The notes under the pieces: generated by a model
Database searches by the model: none
What the model was told of the DNA's origin: nothing
The model's input: only the letters and a program-made list of their open reading frames with translations
Assembly (NCBI RefSeq): GCF_001182045.1
Contig: NZ_CVTY01000006.1
Location: forward strand, 62,001 to 126,000
Reading direction: 5' to 3'
From: Dakarella massiliensis
GTDB taxonomy: Bacteria > Pseudomonadota > Gammaproteobacteria > Burkholderiales > Burkholderiaceae_F
Length of the DNA: 64,000 nt
In this document: positions 45,330 to 54,095 of the stretch, one piece after another
How positions within the stretch are numbered: position 1 is the stretch's first letter
Layout of the letters: the number at the start of each line of letters is the position of its first letter
Program-made: the position numbers and the translations under genes

Positions 45330-46301
45330 TTATGGCCGGAAGATAATCGCCTTCTCAAAAGTCACCTTGACGGGGACTCCGAGCCGCTTGATCGGCCGGA
45401 ACTTCATCGCCCGGATCGCCTTCAGCGCGGCCTGCTCAAAGTCGAGCGGCGGGATATCAGAGGTCATCACTTTTGACCGGATGACGTCCCCCTTCTCATC
45501 CACCACAAACCGCACACGGACACAGATCGATATGCTGTAGCCCGCCACACGGGCCCGCCTCGGATAAACCGGATGGGCGTCATTCAGGATCACGATGTCG
45601 AGCTTCCCCTTCCCCGTAATCCGATAGGTGCCGTCACCGTTATCCGCGAACGCGGCGTCCCCGCCTCCTCCCGCGAGGCTCTTCAATTGATTGCCGGATC
45701 CCGCGAGCGTGGTTTTTCCGTTGCCCGTGCCGATTGCCGCGCCGAGATGGGCGGAGGATTTTCCCTCTCCTGCCGCAGTGCCGGAGGCGGAACCTGGCGT
45801 CTGCGAGGAAGACTTCGCTACTGACGGTTTCGCGGGCGTCGCAACGGCCGCGGTGTCCGCTGGTTTCGGTGCCGCCTTCATGGGTTCCGGAGCGGGAACC
45901 GGAGACGGCGCGGGCTCAGGCTTTGGAGCCGGCGTGGGCTTTGCCGGAGTGACCGCTTTCGGAACCGGAACGGTGTGTTCCGGCGCAGGCGCTTTCTTCA
46001 CCGCTTCACTCCCCTTCTTCGGTTCAGTCACTGACTTCCCGTCATTCGTCCCGGACGCAACGCCTTTCGCGATGTGATTCTCGGTGTCCGAAGCCCAGCC
46101 GCCAGGTCCGAGATCAATCTGGAGCGCCTGATTCCCGGCGGACTCCGTTTTCTGAAGCGGAGAAACCGTGAGAATGGCAGCGATCCCCGCGAGAATCCCG
46201 ACGTGAATCAATGCGCTCGCGGCGAGGCTCTTTCCTGCCCCTTTCGGCGACGCGTCCTCAATCAGACTTGGGGTCGGTGAAGCAGATAAAAACCGTTTCA
46301 T
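45330..46301 (-). CDS. tonB: TonB energy-transducing protein
   Basis: 323 residues from ATG 46301. An N-terminal membrane anchor (SALIHVGILAGIAAILTV) is followed by a long Pro/Ala/Lys periplasmic spacer (PAPEPMKAAPKP-type repeats) and a C-terminal TonB domain: YPRRARVAGYSISICVRVRF is shown here by its parts YPRRAR and VRVRFVVDEKGDV, then ALKAIRAMKFRPIKR. It links ExbBD energy to outer-membrane receptors. Last gene of the minus-strand set exbB-exbD-tonB, 13 bases after exbD. Confidence 0.9.
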   Translation of the reverse strand: MKRFLSASPTPSLIEDASPKGAGKSLAASALIHVGILAGIAAILTVSPLQKTESAGNQALQIDLGPGGWASDTENHIAKGVASGTNDGKSVTEPKKGSEAVKKAPAPEHTVPVPKAVTPAKPTPAPKPEPAPSPVPAPEPMKAAPKPADTAAVATPAKPSVAKSSSQTPGSASGTAAGEGKSSAHLGAAIGTGNGKTTLAGSGNQLKSLAGGGGDAAFADNGDGTYRITGKGKLDIVILNDAHPVYPRRARVAGYSISICVRVRFVVDEKGDVIRSKVMTSDIPPLDFEQAALKAIRAMKFRPIKRLGVPVKVTFEKAIIFRP

Positions 46302-46314
46302 CGGTTTATCCCCC

Positions 46315-46725
46315 TTACCGGCCGTTTTTCGCGACAACCGTGAGACGGTCAACCCCCGCGGCGCGCACCGTATCCATCACCTGCACCATGCGGCCGACGT
46401 CAAGCGTCCGATCCGGCATCAGTACGACGACCGGCGCTTTCCCATCCTCGGTTTTCCGGGCTTCGAGCGCGGGTCCCAGCGATTCGATCGAGGTCGGTTG
46501 ATCCTCAATAAAGATCGATCCATCCGCCTTGATCGCGACCGGGACTGACTTCGTCCGGTCGACACTCGCGGTCGCGGCGGTCGGTAGCTTCACCGGGATT
46601 GTCTTCTGCGTCACCATGTTCAGCATCGACATCATGAAGAAGACAAGGAGGAAAAAGATGATGTCGATCATGGGGATGATCATGAGCGTCGGTGTCTGGC
46701 TCGTTTTGTGATCCTGAAGTTTCAT
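46315..46725 (-). CDS. exbD: ExbD biopolymer transport protein
   Basis: 136 residues with one membrane helix near residues 15-35 (IPMIDIIFFLLVFFMMSML) carrying the conserved Asp used for proton coupling, then a periplasmic domain ending LTVVAKNGR. It forms the motor with ExbB. It lies 26 bases after exbB and 13 before tonB on the minus strand. Confidence 0.93.
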   Translation of the reverse strand: MKLQDHKTSQTPTLMIIPMIDIIFFLLVFFMMSMLNMVTQKTIPVKLPTAATASVDRTKSVPVAIKADGSIFIEDQPTSIESLGPALEARKTEDGKAPVVVLMPDRTLDVGRMVQVMDTVRAAGVDRLTVVAKNGR

Positions 46726-46751
46726 CGCGGAACCTTCTATTCACTGATGCT

Positions 46752-47477
46752 TCAGGAAGAAAACGCGCCGGACGCGGTCTGCGCGGCCGTGATCCGGGAC
46801 GCCTGGCTGATCGGGCTCTGAATGTCCGCCGTCGCCGGCTGCGAAGCAGGCTCAGCCGGAACTTCAGAGGCTTCCCCTTTCTTCCGGGAGACGAGATAGA
46901 GCCCCGCGCCTCGCTCAAGCTCTCCGACGAGACGCTCAGCCCGCTGATTCAGGCACGCCCAGCAGATCAGGGCGAGGATCGCGACAAAGAGCCCGAAGGC
47001 CGTCGCGGTCAGCGCTTCCGCCACGCCGCCCGTGATGGCGAAAGGTTCGCCGTTCGCGACATTCAGCACGTCAAACGACCGGATCATACCGAGCACCGTT
47101 CCGAGAAGCCCCATAAGAGGCGCGAGCGTCACGATGACGGAGAGAATCCCGAGATTTGCCTTGAGAGAAGCCGCGCGGTGCTGCCCCTCCATTTCAAGCC
47201 ACGACGCCATATCGTCGATATGACGCTCATGCGCGATCGCCTTCAGAATCAGGTCGCCCGTGAGCCCGCCGGCGTTCGCCGCGATCTTCTCCGCCTCAAA
47301 GAGTTTCCCTTCATGGAGGGGCTTCGAGAGGTGGGACGCGAGAAGCGTCATATCGGTTTTCGACTTCCGGTACATACGGGCGCGCTCCACCGTGATCGCG
47401 ACCGCGATGATGGACGCCGCGAGCAGCGGATACATCATGAAGCCGCCCGCCTGGAAGAGATGCAGAAATTCGTTCAT
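46752..47477 (-). CDS. exbB: ExbB/TolQ-family proton channel
   Basis: 241 residues with three membrane helices: near the N-terminus (MMYPLLAASIIAVAITVER), and two in the MotA/TolQ/ExbB domain (LGILSVIVTLAPLMGLLGTV region and TATAFGLFVAILALICW). The GLLGTVLGMI and EALTATAFGLFVAI blocks are diagnostic. The C-terminal tail is Ala/Ser-rich. First gene of the minus-strand exbB-exbD-tonB unit, just downstream of a TonB-dependent receptor gene oriented the same way. Confidence 0.93.
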   Translation of the reverse strand: MNEFLHLFQAGGFMMYPLLAASIIAVAITVERARMYRKSKTDMTLLASHLSKPLHEGKLFEAEKIAANAGGLTGDLILKAIAHERHIDDMASWLEMEGQHRAASLKANLGILSVIVTLAPLMGLLGTVLGMIRSFDVLNVANGEPFAITGGVAEALTATAFGLFVAILALICWACLNQRAERLVGELERGAGLYLVSRKKGEASEVPAEPASQPATADIQSPISQASRITAAQTASGAFSS

Positions 47478-47577
47478 GGTTATTTCCTTCCCTGAAAGAC
47501 CGCCGCCCCGGCGGGATCGTTGTAACCCGGCCCGGGGCTTTGGCCATTCCGTCTCTCGCGAGAGACGCTTTTTCTTT

Positions 47578-49776
47578 TCAGTACGTCGCCTTCATGCCGA
47601 CAAAGAACTGCCGCTCAGCGCCCGGCACCACGGTTGAGTAGTAGCCGTTTCCGGAGCCGTAGTCGTAGTACTTGGTGTTAAAGAGATTCGTGACACCGGC
47701 GTACACCGAGAGGTGACGGTTCGGGTGGTAGCGGACCGAGAAGTTCGTGAGGTCGTGGCCCTTGAAGAAGCCCTGATCCTGCTCGTCGCTTGTCCGCGTG
47801 AAGTTCGTGTAACGGCCCTGCTTGATGTGCTGCAATTCAAGCGTCAGGTCGTCACGCACATCCCACATCGCCCGGAGAATGAGCTTATGCTTCGGCACCT
47901 TCTGAAGGCCCTTGCTCGTGTAGTCGTTGTCCTCTCCCAGACGCTCGCAGGCCGACGCGCTCGCGCATCGGGTGCGGCCCTTGAGATAGGCGTACGTTTC
48001 CTCAAACGTGAAGGGACCGACCTTCTGGCTGAAGGAGATATCAGCGCCCCAGCGACGGGTATCAAGGAGATTGACGCTCAGGTAATTGAGACCGTATTCG
48101 CCCCGCTGGTAATTACGGGCGATCTGATCGTCAGTTGACGAGTACCACAGCGTGACGCTCGACGTGGTCCACTTGAAGGCGTCGCGCCAGCCGATCTCGT
48201 ACATGTTGTGAACTTCGTCATTCACGCTCGACTCTTTGATAAGCCGGGTGCCGTCCGCCTGGCGGATGGTGTCCGCGATCTCAATTCCGTCCGGCGTTGT
48301 GTAGCCGCGTTCATACCGCCCGTAGAATCGGCCCGTGTCACTGTAGTGATAGGCACCTGAAAGCTCAAGCGCGGTGTTCCAGCGGCGGGATGTATCGGTG
48401 CCGTTTTCGCTTGTCGCCTTGCCGGTCTTCGAGAACCACCAGCGGGTGAGTTCCTCGCGGATGCCCTGGTTAAATTCCCACTTCCCGTACTTGATCGTGT
48501 TGAGGAGGTAAAGACCGTAGATGTCCTTCTGGTAATCGAACGACATCGGAACCGCGCGGTACTTCGTCCCTTTGATCCGCTCGTAGTCGTTGTAGTCCAG
48601 GTTCGCTTCCTGACGGATCGCGTCGAGACCGAAGAGCAGCTCGCCCCAGTTCGCGTATTTCCAGTTGAGCTTTGAACGGATCCCGTAGCCATCGTGATCC
48701 ATCGTGCGCTCGGAATCGTTGTTTCCCTGATAGTTCCCGGTGTTATAGAAGACATCGTGACTCATCTGCCACTTGTCACTCAGGTTCGCGCTGTAGGAGA
48801 GGCTGATCGTGTCGAGATCGCGGTTGCCGTAGATGTAGCCGGAGTCCATGCGGTAGAGGCGGTTTCCTTCGGAATCGACACCCGACACCACTTTCCGGGG
48901 GCTCGGACGGTAGTCCGTACCGTAGGCCTTGAGCTTATAGCGGGAAACGTTATTCAGATACTCGCTTCGTTCTTCGAGGCGGCTCGCGCGGAGAATCACG
49001 CGCTGATTCGGCGTGAAGTTCCAGCGAAGGCCGGCGCTGTAGTACTTGGAGTTCCGGAATGTGTCGACGAACTCCAGATCGCGGTTCAGTTTGCTCCCCG
49101 TGAATTCCACAGCACCCCGCCCGTCTGCGAACGTCGTGCCGGCGGTCGCGCCCGCGCGGTACCCCTTCGAATTCCACTCGCCGTAGATCGAGGTTTCAGG
49201 GTTATTCATGGAATTCAGCGAACTCGTGAGATTCACGATGCCGCCCGAAGCTCCGGAGCCGTACATCACGGAGCCGCCGCCCGGAATGATGTCGATGCGT
49301 TCAAGCTGCTCCACCGGAATGACGTCGTAATTCGTCTGCATCGGGTGGCTTACGAGCGTCGTGATCGGAGCGCCGTCAAGCAGCACCTGGATATTCCGCG
49401 CCGCCTGATCCGAGCCCTGGCCACGGATATCAATCTGACCCTGACCCGTCGCGTTGACTGAGATCGACGGGATCTTGGAGAGCACGTCACTCACCGTGCG
49501 GTTTCCCTGCTCTTGGATCTGCTCTTTATTCACGACGATGATTTCTTTCGTGTTCCGGAGACGCTCAATCTCGATGTATTCGGGAGAGACCACGGTGTCC
49601 GCGAGTTCCACGGTGCCCGTGTCAGAGGCTTTGAGTTCCGCTTCGGGAAGCACGGAACCGGAAGCCGTGACGCTGGAATTTTCAGCCGGTTCAGACGCCG
49701 TGTCAGCGGCAAACGCGGGACCGGAAACGCAGAAGAGCGCGCTCGACAGAGCCGCGGCGAGAAGTGTTTTCTTCAT
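47578..49776 (-). CDS. TonB-dependent outer-membrane receptor (siderophore type)
   Basis: 732 residues with a Sec signal. The plug domain starts near residue 75 with IIVVNKEQIQEQGNRTVSDV and contains IDIRGQGSDQAARN and VEQLERIDIIPGGGSVMYG, typical of receptors for ferric siderophores or related chelates. The barrel ends with ERQFFVGMKATY. A Cys pair in RCASASACERLG lies in a late loop. A strong Fur box precedes the gene, so iron control is likely, and exbB-exbD-tonB follow on the same strand 100 bases downstream, forming one uptake unit. The ligand is not known. Confidence 0.9.
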   Translation of the reverse strand: MKKTLLAAALSSALFCVSGPAFAADTASEPAENSSVTASGSVLPEAELKASDTGTVELADTVVSPEYIEIERLRNTKEIIVVNKEQIQEQGNRTVSDVLSKIPSISVNATGQGQIDIRGQGSDQAARNIQVLLDGAPITTLVSHPMQTNYDVIPVEQLERIDIIPGGGSVMYGSGASGGIVNLTSSLNSMNNPETSIYGEWNSKGYRAGATAGTTFADGRGAVEFTGSKLNRDLEFVDTFRNSKYYSAGLRWNFTPNQRVILRASRLEERSEYLNNVSRYKLKAYGTDYRPSPRKVVSGVDSEGNRLYRMDSGYIYGNRDLDTISLSYSANLSDKWQMSHDVFYNTGNYQGNNDSERTMDHDGYGIRSKLNWKYANWGELLFGLDAIRQEANLDYNDYERIKGTKYRAVPMSFDYQKDIYGLYLLNTIKYGKWEFNQGIREELTRWWFSKTGKATSENGTDTSRRWNTALELSGAYHYSDTGRFYGRYERGYTTPDGIEIADTIRQADGTRLIKESSVNDEVHNMYEIGWRDAFKWTTSSVTLWYSSTDDQIARNYQRGEYGLNYLSVNLLDTRRWGADISFSQKVGPFTFEETYAYLKGRTRCASASACERLGEDNDYTSKGLQKVPKHKLILRAMWDVRDDLTLELQHIKQGRYTNFTRTSDEQDQGFFKGHDLTNFSVRYHPNRHLSVYAGVTNLFNTKYYDYGSGNGYYSTVVPGAERQFFVGMKATY

Positions 49777-49811
49777 CTAAGGACAAATGCTTAAAAAAAG
49801 TGAATGAGCGT

Positions 49812-49830
49812 GATAATAATTATCATTTAC
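49812..49830. promoter_or_regulatory. Fur box
   Basis: GATAATAATTATCATTTAC matches the 19-bp Fur consensus at most positions and lies 36 bases before the receptor start codon. It would repress the receptor (and perhaps exbBD-tonB) when iron is plentiful. Confidence 0.75.
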
Positions 49831-49920
49831 ATTTTTAGCAAGAAAAAAACACTCTCTTAACGTTTGGACTCTCAAAAAGGGGGAAAGCGGCCGGCAGGAT
49901 GAGCGTGGAGAAAGAGACAA

Positions 49921-49955
49921 AGAACCCCGCTCGCCAAGGGCTGGAGCGGGGTTCT
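49921..49955. terminator. Strong hairpin, probable terminator for minus-strand transcription
   Basis: 12-bp perfect stem AGAACCCCGCTC/GAGCGGGGTTCT with an 11-base loop. The minus-strand side continues TTTGTCTCTTTC, so it may end the transcript coming from the adhesin-E-like gene at 50189. Confidence 0.6.
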
Positions 49956-50188
49956 GAGAAGCGGAAGACAAATTGTGGGCAGCGTTTCTAATCGACGCGC
50001 GAGGCGTTACTCAGTTAACGGGCATACGGCCTGCTCGATAAAAACGCCGCGTGGAGAAGTCAACAGTCCCTCTGATCACCTTGTGACAAATCCGGGAGAC
50101 GCAGAACGGAGCCCGGTAAGTCTGATCGTGAAATATTAATTTTAAAAATTAAAAATCCTGATCAATTCAATTAATATTCAAGGCTATT

Positions 50189-50581
50189 TTATTCAGCGTA
50201 AGCGCATACCACTTGCATCGCAGTATCTCCGCGGGAGCCGGGAATAACTGAATTCCATTGCAGGTTACGGGCATTGTCAGTCTCTACCGCTTCACCTTTC
50301 CCCATACTGCCCGAATAATAGGTACTTTGCGCTTTCGCGTTTGCCTGATTCACACAGTCAAAAACTTCCAATCGAACAACAGACTTAACTTTCTTATGAT
50401 CTTGGGAAATCAAGGGCTGTTTTAAGTCGTAAAGAATCCAGGCTTCATAAAAATTACCCGCTGGCCGTATTGATTCAATATTAATATACGATTTCACAAC
50501 TGCTGATTTATCAACGTTATACCAGGCACAATAAGCGTTTGTGGACAGGAAACAAAGAACAGCAAAAATTAATTTTTTCAT
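50189..50581 (-). CDS. Surface-adhesin-E-like small exported protein
   Basis: 130 residues with a signal peptide (MKKLIFAVLCFLSTNAYC cleaved near NAYCA). The body has the surface-adhesin protein E pattern: W near the mature N-terminus, YINIESIRPAGNFYEAWIL (strand then W), EVFDCVNQ with a conserved Cys, QWNSVIPGSRGD and a C-terminal Cys (VVCAYAE). The gene is clearly AT-richer than its flanks, suggesting acquisition. A broken paralogue lies 27 bases upstream on the same strand, and a 3' remnant of a third lies at 56330. Confidence 0.65.
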   Translation of the reverse strand: MKKLIFAVLCFLSTNAYCAWYNVDKSAVVKSYINIESIRPAGNFYEAWILYDLKQPLISQDHKKVKSVVRLEVFDCVNQANAKAQSTYYSGSMGKGEAVETDNARNLQWNSVIPGSRGDTAMQVVCAYAE

Positions 50582-50608
50582 AATATTTAAATAAATATTA
50601 GTAAGATA

Positions 50609-50993
50609 TTATTTTAATTTCTGGCACAAAGCTTCCTCAAAGTCCGTCGGATTCGATTGAAGACTTTGCCATTCCGCCTTTTGTGTGGAGCCCATGAGCA
50701 GATCACCCTGTCCAAAAAACTTAGGATAGACCAGAGCTATGATCCATCTGTTTCTTTTGTTTCGGCAATCAAGCTCGACCAGATCGACTCTTGAAAATAT
50801 TTTTTGTTTATCCCGTACATTTGAGAGTTCCCATAGTCTGTATGTCTGACTCTGAGGACTGAATCTCAGATTTTCTGAGATTGACATAAAGACCTTCATT
50901 TCCCTTGCCGGCAATTTTTTCCCAGGCACAATAGGCGTTACTGGAAACAATTCCTAATAGCGTCACCAGAATAATATTTCTTATCGGATGCAT
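50609..50993 (-). pseudogene. Surface-adhesin-E-like gene, single frameshift
   Basis: ATG 50993 starts MHPIRNIILVTLLGIVSSNAY, a signal peptide, then AWEKIAGKGNEGLYVNL before the frame goes wrong. In the next frame the family pattern resumes (ENLRFSPQSQTYRLWEL, LVELDCRNKRNR, AEWQSLQSNP). One extra A near 50875-50878 (CTCAGAAAATC) explains the shift. Restored length is 127 residues, matching the neighbour of 130. Confidence 0.7.
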
Positions 50994-51593
50994 ACCAATA
51001 CTCAAATATAAAATGTCTTAAATTTTGGGGACTGCAAGAACCTGTGTTACCAGCCATGACCTGATTCCCAATGCTGAGTCGGAGATCTGATGGCAACAGA
51101 CCATGATTTGACTTTACAAATTTTATAACTTAAATCGACTACCGGAATTACTTTATTCAAAATTTACGATATAAGGCAAATAACGAAAATATACTAAATA
51201 GTTATTCCGATTTCTGTCTGAGAATATTTATCAGATTCCGTTTTCCCCTTTTATTTTCAAGAAAATTCCAATCGTATCGTCTTAACTCGGGAGAGGGGGT
51301 AAATGTTAAGGAGAGAATTCTTCATCTGCCTAGGGTCAAAATTATGTGTCAGCGTGTTGCAAAACAGTACGAACACAGGCATTATTTCCCTTCTGACTGG
51401 CACCAAAAGCTTTGATATCGGTGATGCCAGCCGCGTTACCTGCATGCGTTTCATCGTCTGACCTCTGACACATTGGACCGACCGTCCGACTCTCCGCCAT
51501 TCAGTTGATGAGATTCACTTCTGATATGCAGGAACAACTCTCTGATTATTAAGAAAACCGTTCCCGAAATAGATTAAAGGCAGAGTTCCGGCC
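50994..51593. other. AT-rich intergenic region before the McrB-like gene
   Basis: About 600 bases with marked AT richness from 51100 to 51250. No supported gene; a 65-codon minus-strand frame at 51257-51454 shows no features. It is the presumed promoter region of the mcrB-mcrC unit. No clear promoter boxes chosen. Confidence 0.4.
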
Positions 51594-54095
51594 ATGATGA
51601 CACAGCGCGAAAGAGACAACATTCTGATTCATCTGCTTAAACGGTGGAACGCTACCCCGGATCAGTTTTTCTGGGGAACGCTGGTGAATCTTCCGGGAAG
51701 AACCCCGTCGATAACCGTCATCGATTACCTTCATGATCCGCATCAGAGCTACGACCCATCGAATCCCGCAGCGGATCAGCTCCTGCTCCCAAAAGATATC
51801 GCTGAACAGTATCGGTTCTTCTATAAACCGCTCGAACCGATACAGTATCTCAGAATCGACGACCCGCAGCTTTGCTGGCGATTCTCGTTTGGTTCCAAAG
51901 TGCGGTTTCATGTGACGCTCAAAAACCTTTCCGGCTCAACGCTGCTCTATCTCAAAGCAACTGACCTTGAGTACATCACGGTCAACATGAAAATCGAAGC
52001 CGTTCAGCCGAAGACGCAGACGATTACGCATAAGGTTTATTCCTCTCCGATCTCCTCTGTTCAGTCCGCGATTCTGCGTAAGCAGCCGCACAGCTCCCAC
52101 TCGCCTTCCGAAAACGCCTATGCCAAACCCTTTGGCAACTACGGTATCCGCCAGGAGCTGCTGAAAGAATTCAACCGGAAGGAGGCTGAGGAAAAGAAGG
52201 AACAGGCAAAGCTCTCTTCCGCGCCGAAATCCGCCGCGCCAGTTACCTCGACAAAACCTGAGGAAAAGCCTTCCAGAGATGAAGGCACAATCACCGTTAA
52301 AAAGGGATGGAAGAAAGAACGGAACCAGCACGTTGAACACATCACACCGACCGTTCATACGCGCCCGGAAGAACAGCCTCTCCCTACGGGTCCGAAGCCT
52401 GAGGAGGTCAAGGTTTCCCCTGCCGTTCATAAGGAACTGCCTGAACCCCAGGAACTGCCGCCGGAAGACCCTGACACTGAAGATGAAACGCCTGAGGTCT
52501 CTGACACTGATTCAGAAGAAGAGACGTCTGACGAGTCTCTCACTGACTCCACAGCATCAGAATCCGCTGAAGAGCCTGAGATCGAAGAGGATGATTCAGA
52601 TTTCGCGGAGAATCCTGAAAGCGAATCGGAGCCTGCCGAAGAGGCTGCTGACGATGAGAATTCCGATTCATCTGAGGAGGACGCGTCTGATCGCGAAGTA
52701 CGGGACATTCTGACCAAGGAGCAGATGCTCGAAGCTCTTGCTTCAATGGGGTTCTATTCCGACCCGGACGCGCCGGACGAAGAGACTGACGAAGAACTCT
52801 CTGATCACGGCGAACTGATTGAAGGCGAAAAAGCCTGGGACGCTGAAATCCGGCGTATTGAAGGCTTTATCGCTGAACGCGGCGGGTTATACCCGAAGAA
52901 ACTCATTGAGACCTTCACGGCCCTCATGCTGACGCACGACATGGTGGTGCTTGGCGGCCGCTCCGGTACCGGCAAAACGAGTTTCTGCCAGCGTTACGCC
53001 GAGGCGATCGGGGCGGACGTCACGATCGTTCCTGTGAAACCGAACTGGATGAGCACGGAGGATCTTCTCGGGTACTTCAATCCGGTGAACGGCACCTATG
53101 TGTCGACCCTCTTCCGTGACGCTCTCCTCCAGGCCGCGGCACATCCGGAAAAGATGCATCTCGTTGTGCTCGACGAAATGAACATCGCTATCCCTGAGCA
53201 CTACTTCGCGGATTTCCTCAGCCGCCTTGAAGACCGAACGGTTCCGGAACCTGAAATCGTGCTTCCCGGGATTCCGAAGAACAAGGATCCGGCTCCCCGC
53301 AAAGCGCAGTACGCGGTCTGCAAAGTGATCCTCTCGTTCCTAGGCGACAAGGGTTCTGATGTCACACTCCAGGATATGCTCGGGGACCCCGATTACCGAG
53401 GGCTTCTCGCCAGCGCTCTGAAGGAATTCGGCGAAGCGCCGCTTCTCACGAAGCTCGTTGAAATCGCGAAAGGTGCCGCGGATGACGGGAAATCCGGCCA
53501 AATGCTTAAGATTCCACAGAATGTCCGCTTCATCGGCACAATCAATGTGGATGAGACAACGAACTCGTTCTCACCGAAGGTGCTTGACCGAGTTCATGTC
53601 CTGAAGATGGACGACGACCCGTTCGCGATGAAGGATGATGAGCGATGCTCCGGCACTGGGGACGCAAAGTGGCTTGATCCCGCGTCCTTCGGCATCCGGG
53701 GACCGTATGAAGATCTCGACAGCGCGGCGATGCGGGATCCGATCATCCAGAAGCTGATTGGGCTCCGGGAGTACACGAACCCTCTCAATATCGACCTCAG
53801 CATGCGTCTCATCAAGCAGGCGCTGCATCTGAAGAACTCGATGACGAAGGTGGGACTTGATCCGAACGGCGTGATCAGCGCCGTGATCCGCTCGAAGATT
53901 CTCCCCCGCATGGTGTTTGACGCGGATTCGGGATCTTCCCGCGGCTACCCCGGCACGAAGGGCGAAGCGCTTCAGAAGTTCCACGCGTACCTTGAGAAAT
54001 CGGTTCTCGATGACCGGCAGTGCAACGAAGAGGCATCTGACCTGCTGAAACAAAGCCGGAACGGTGATAATCAGGTCAACTACTGGGCGCTCTGA
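51594..54095 (+). CDS. McrB-like AAA+ NTPase with acidic linker
   Basis: 833 residues. The AAA+ core occupies roughly residues 430-830: Walker A GGRSGTGKTS near 455, Walker B LVVLDEMNIA near 522 and the clade-specific sensor block GTINVDETTNSFSPKVLDR near 648, which identifies the McrB group used by DUF2357-type partners. Residues 1-160 form a compact domain with no family I recognise (RTPSITVIDYLHDP, RFSFGSKVRFHVTLKNL); in McrB systems this position holds the modified-DNA reader. Residues about 280-375 are an extremely acidic Glu/Asp/Ser linker, presumably disordered. The stop overlaps the nuclease gene start by one base (TGATG), so the two are coupled. Role: NTP-driven translocation in a type-IV-like restriction system. 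Confidence 0.85.
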   Translation: MMTQRERDNILIHLLKRWNATPDQFFWGTLVNLPGRTPSITVIDYLHDPHQSYDPSNPAADQLLLPKDIAEQYRFFYKPLEPIQYLRIDDPQLCWRFSFGSKVRFHVTLKNLSGSTLLYLKATDLEYITVNMKIEAVQPKTQTITHKVYSSPISSVQSAILRKQPHSSHSPSENAYAKPFGNYGIRQELLKEFNRKEAEEKKEQAKLSSAPKSAAPVTSTKPEEKPSRDEGTITVKKGWKKERNQHVEHITPTVHTRPEEQPLPTGPKPEEVKVSPAVHKELPEPQELPPEDPDTEDETPEVSDTDSEEETSDESLTDSTASESAEEPEIEEDDSDFAENPESESEPAEEAADDENSDSSEEDASDREVRDILTKEQMLEALASMGFYSDPDAPDEETDEELSDHGELIEGEKAWDAEIRRIEGFIAERGGLYPKKLIETFTALMLTHDMVVLGGRSGTGKTSFCQRYAEAIGADVTIVPVKPNWMSTEDLLGYFNPVNGTYVSTLFRDALLQAAAHPEKMHLVVLDEMNIAIPEHYFADFLSRLEDRTVPEPEIVLPGIPKNKDPAPRKAQYAVCKVILSFLGDKGSDVTLQDMLGDPDYRGLLASALKEFGEAPLLTKLVEIAKGAADDGKSGQMLKIPQNVRFIGTINVDETTNSFSPKVLDRVHVLKMDDDPFAMKDDERCSGTGDAKWLDPASFGIRGPYEDLDSAAMRDPIIQKLIGLREYTNPLNIDLSMRLIKQALHLKNSMTKVGLDPNGVISAVIRSKILPRMVFDADSGSSRGYPGTKGEALQKFHAYLEKSVLDDRQCNEEASDLLKQSRNGDNQVNYWAL

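Noticed and set aside
47551..47575. Palindrome GTCTCTCGCGAGAGAC followed by T tract on the plus strand
   Set aside because: Terminator-like, but no plus-strand gene ends here and the minus-strand side has no T tract, so it was not called.
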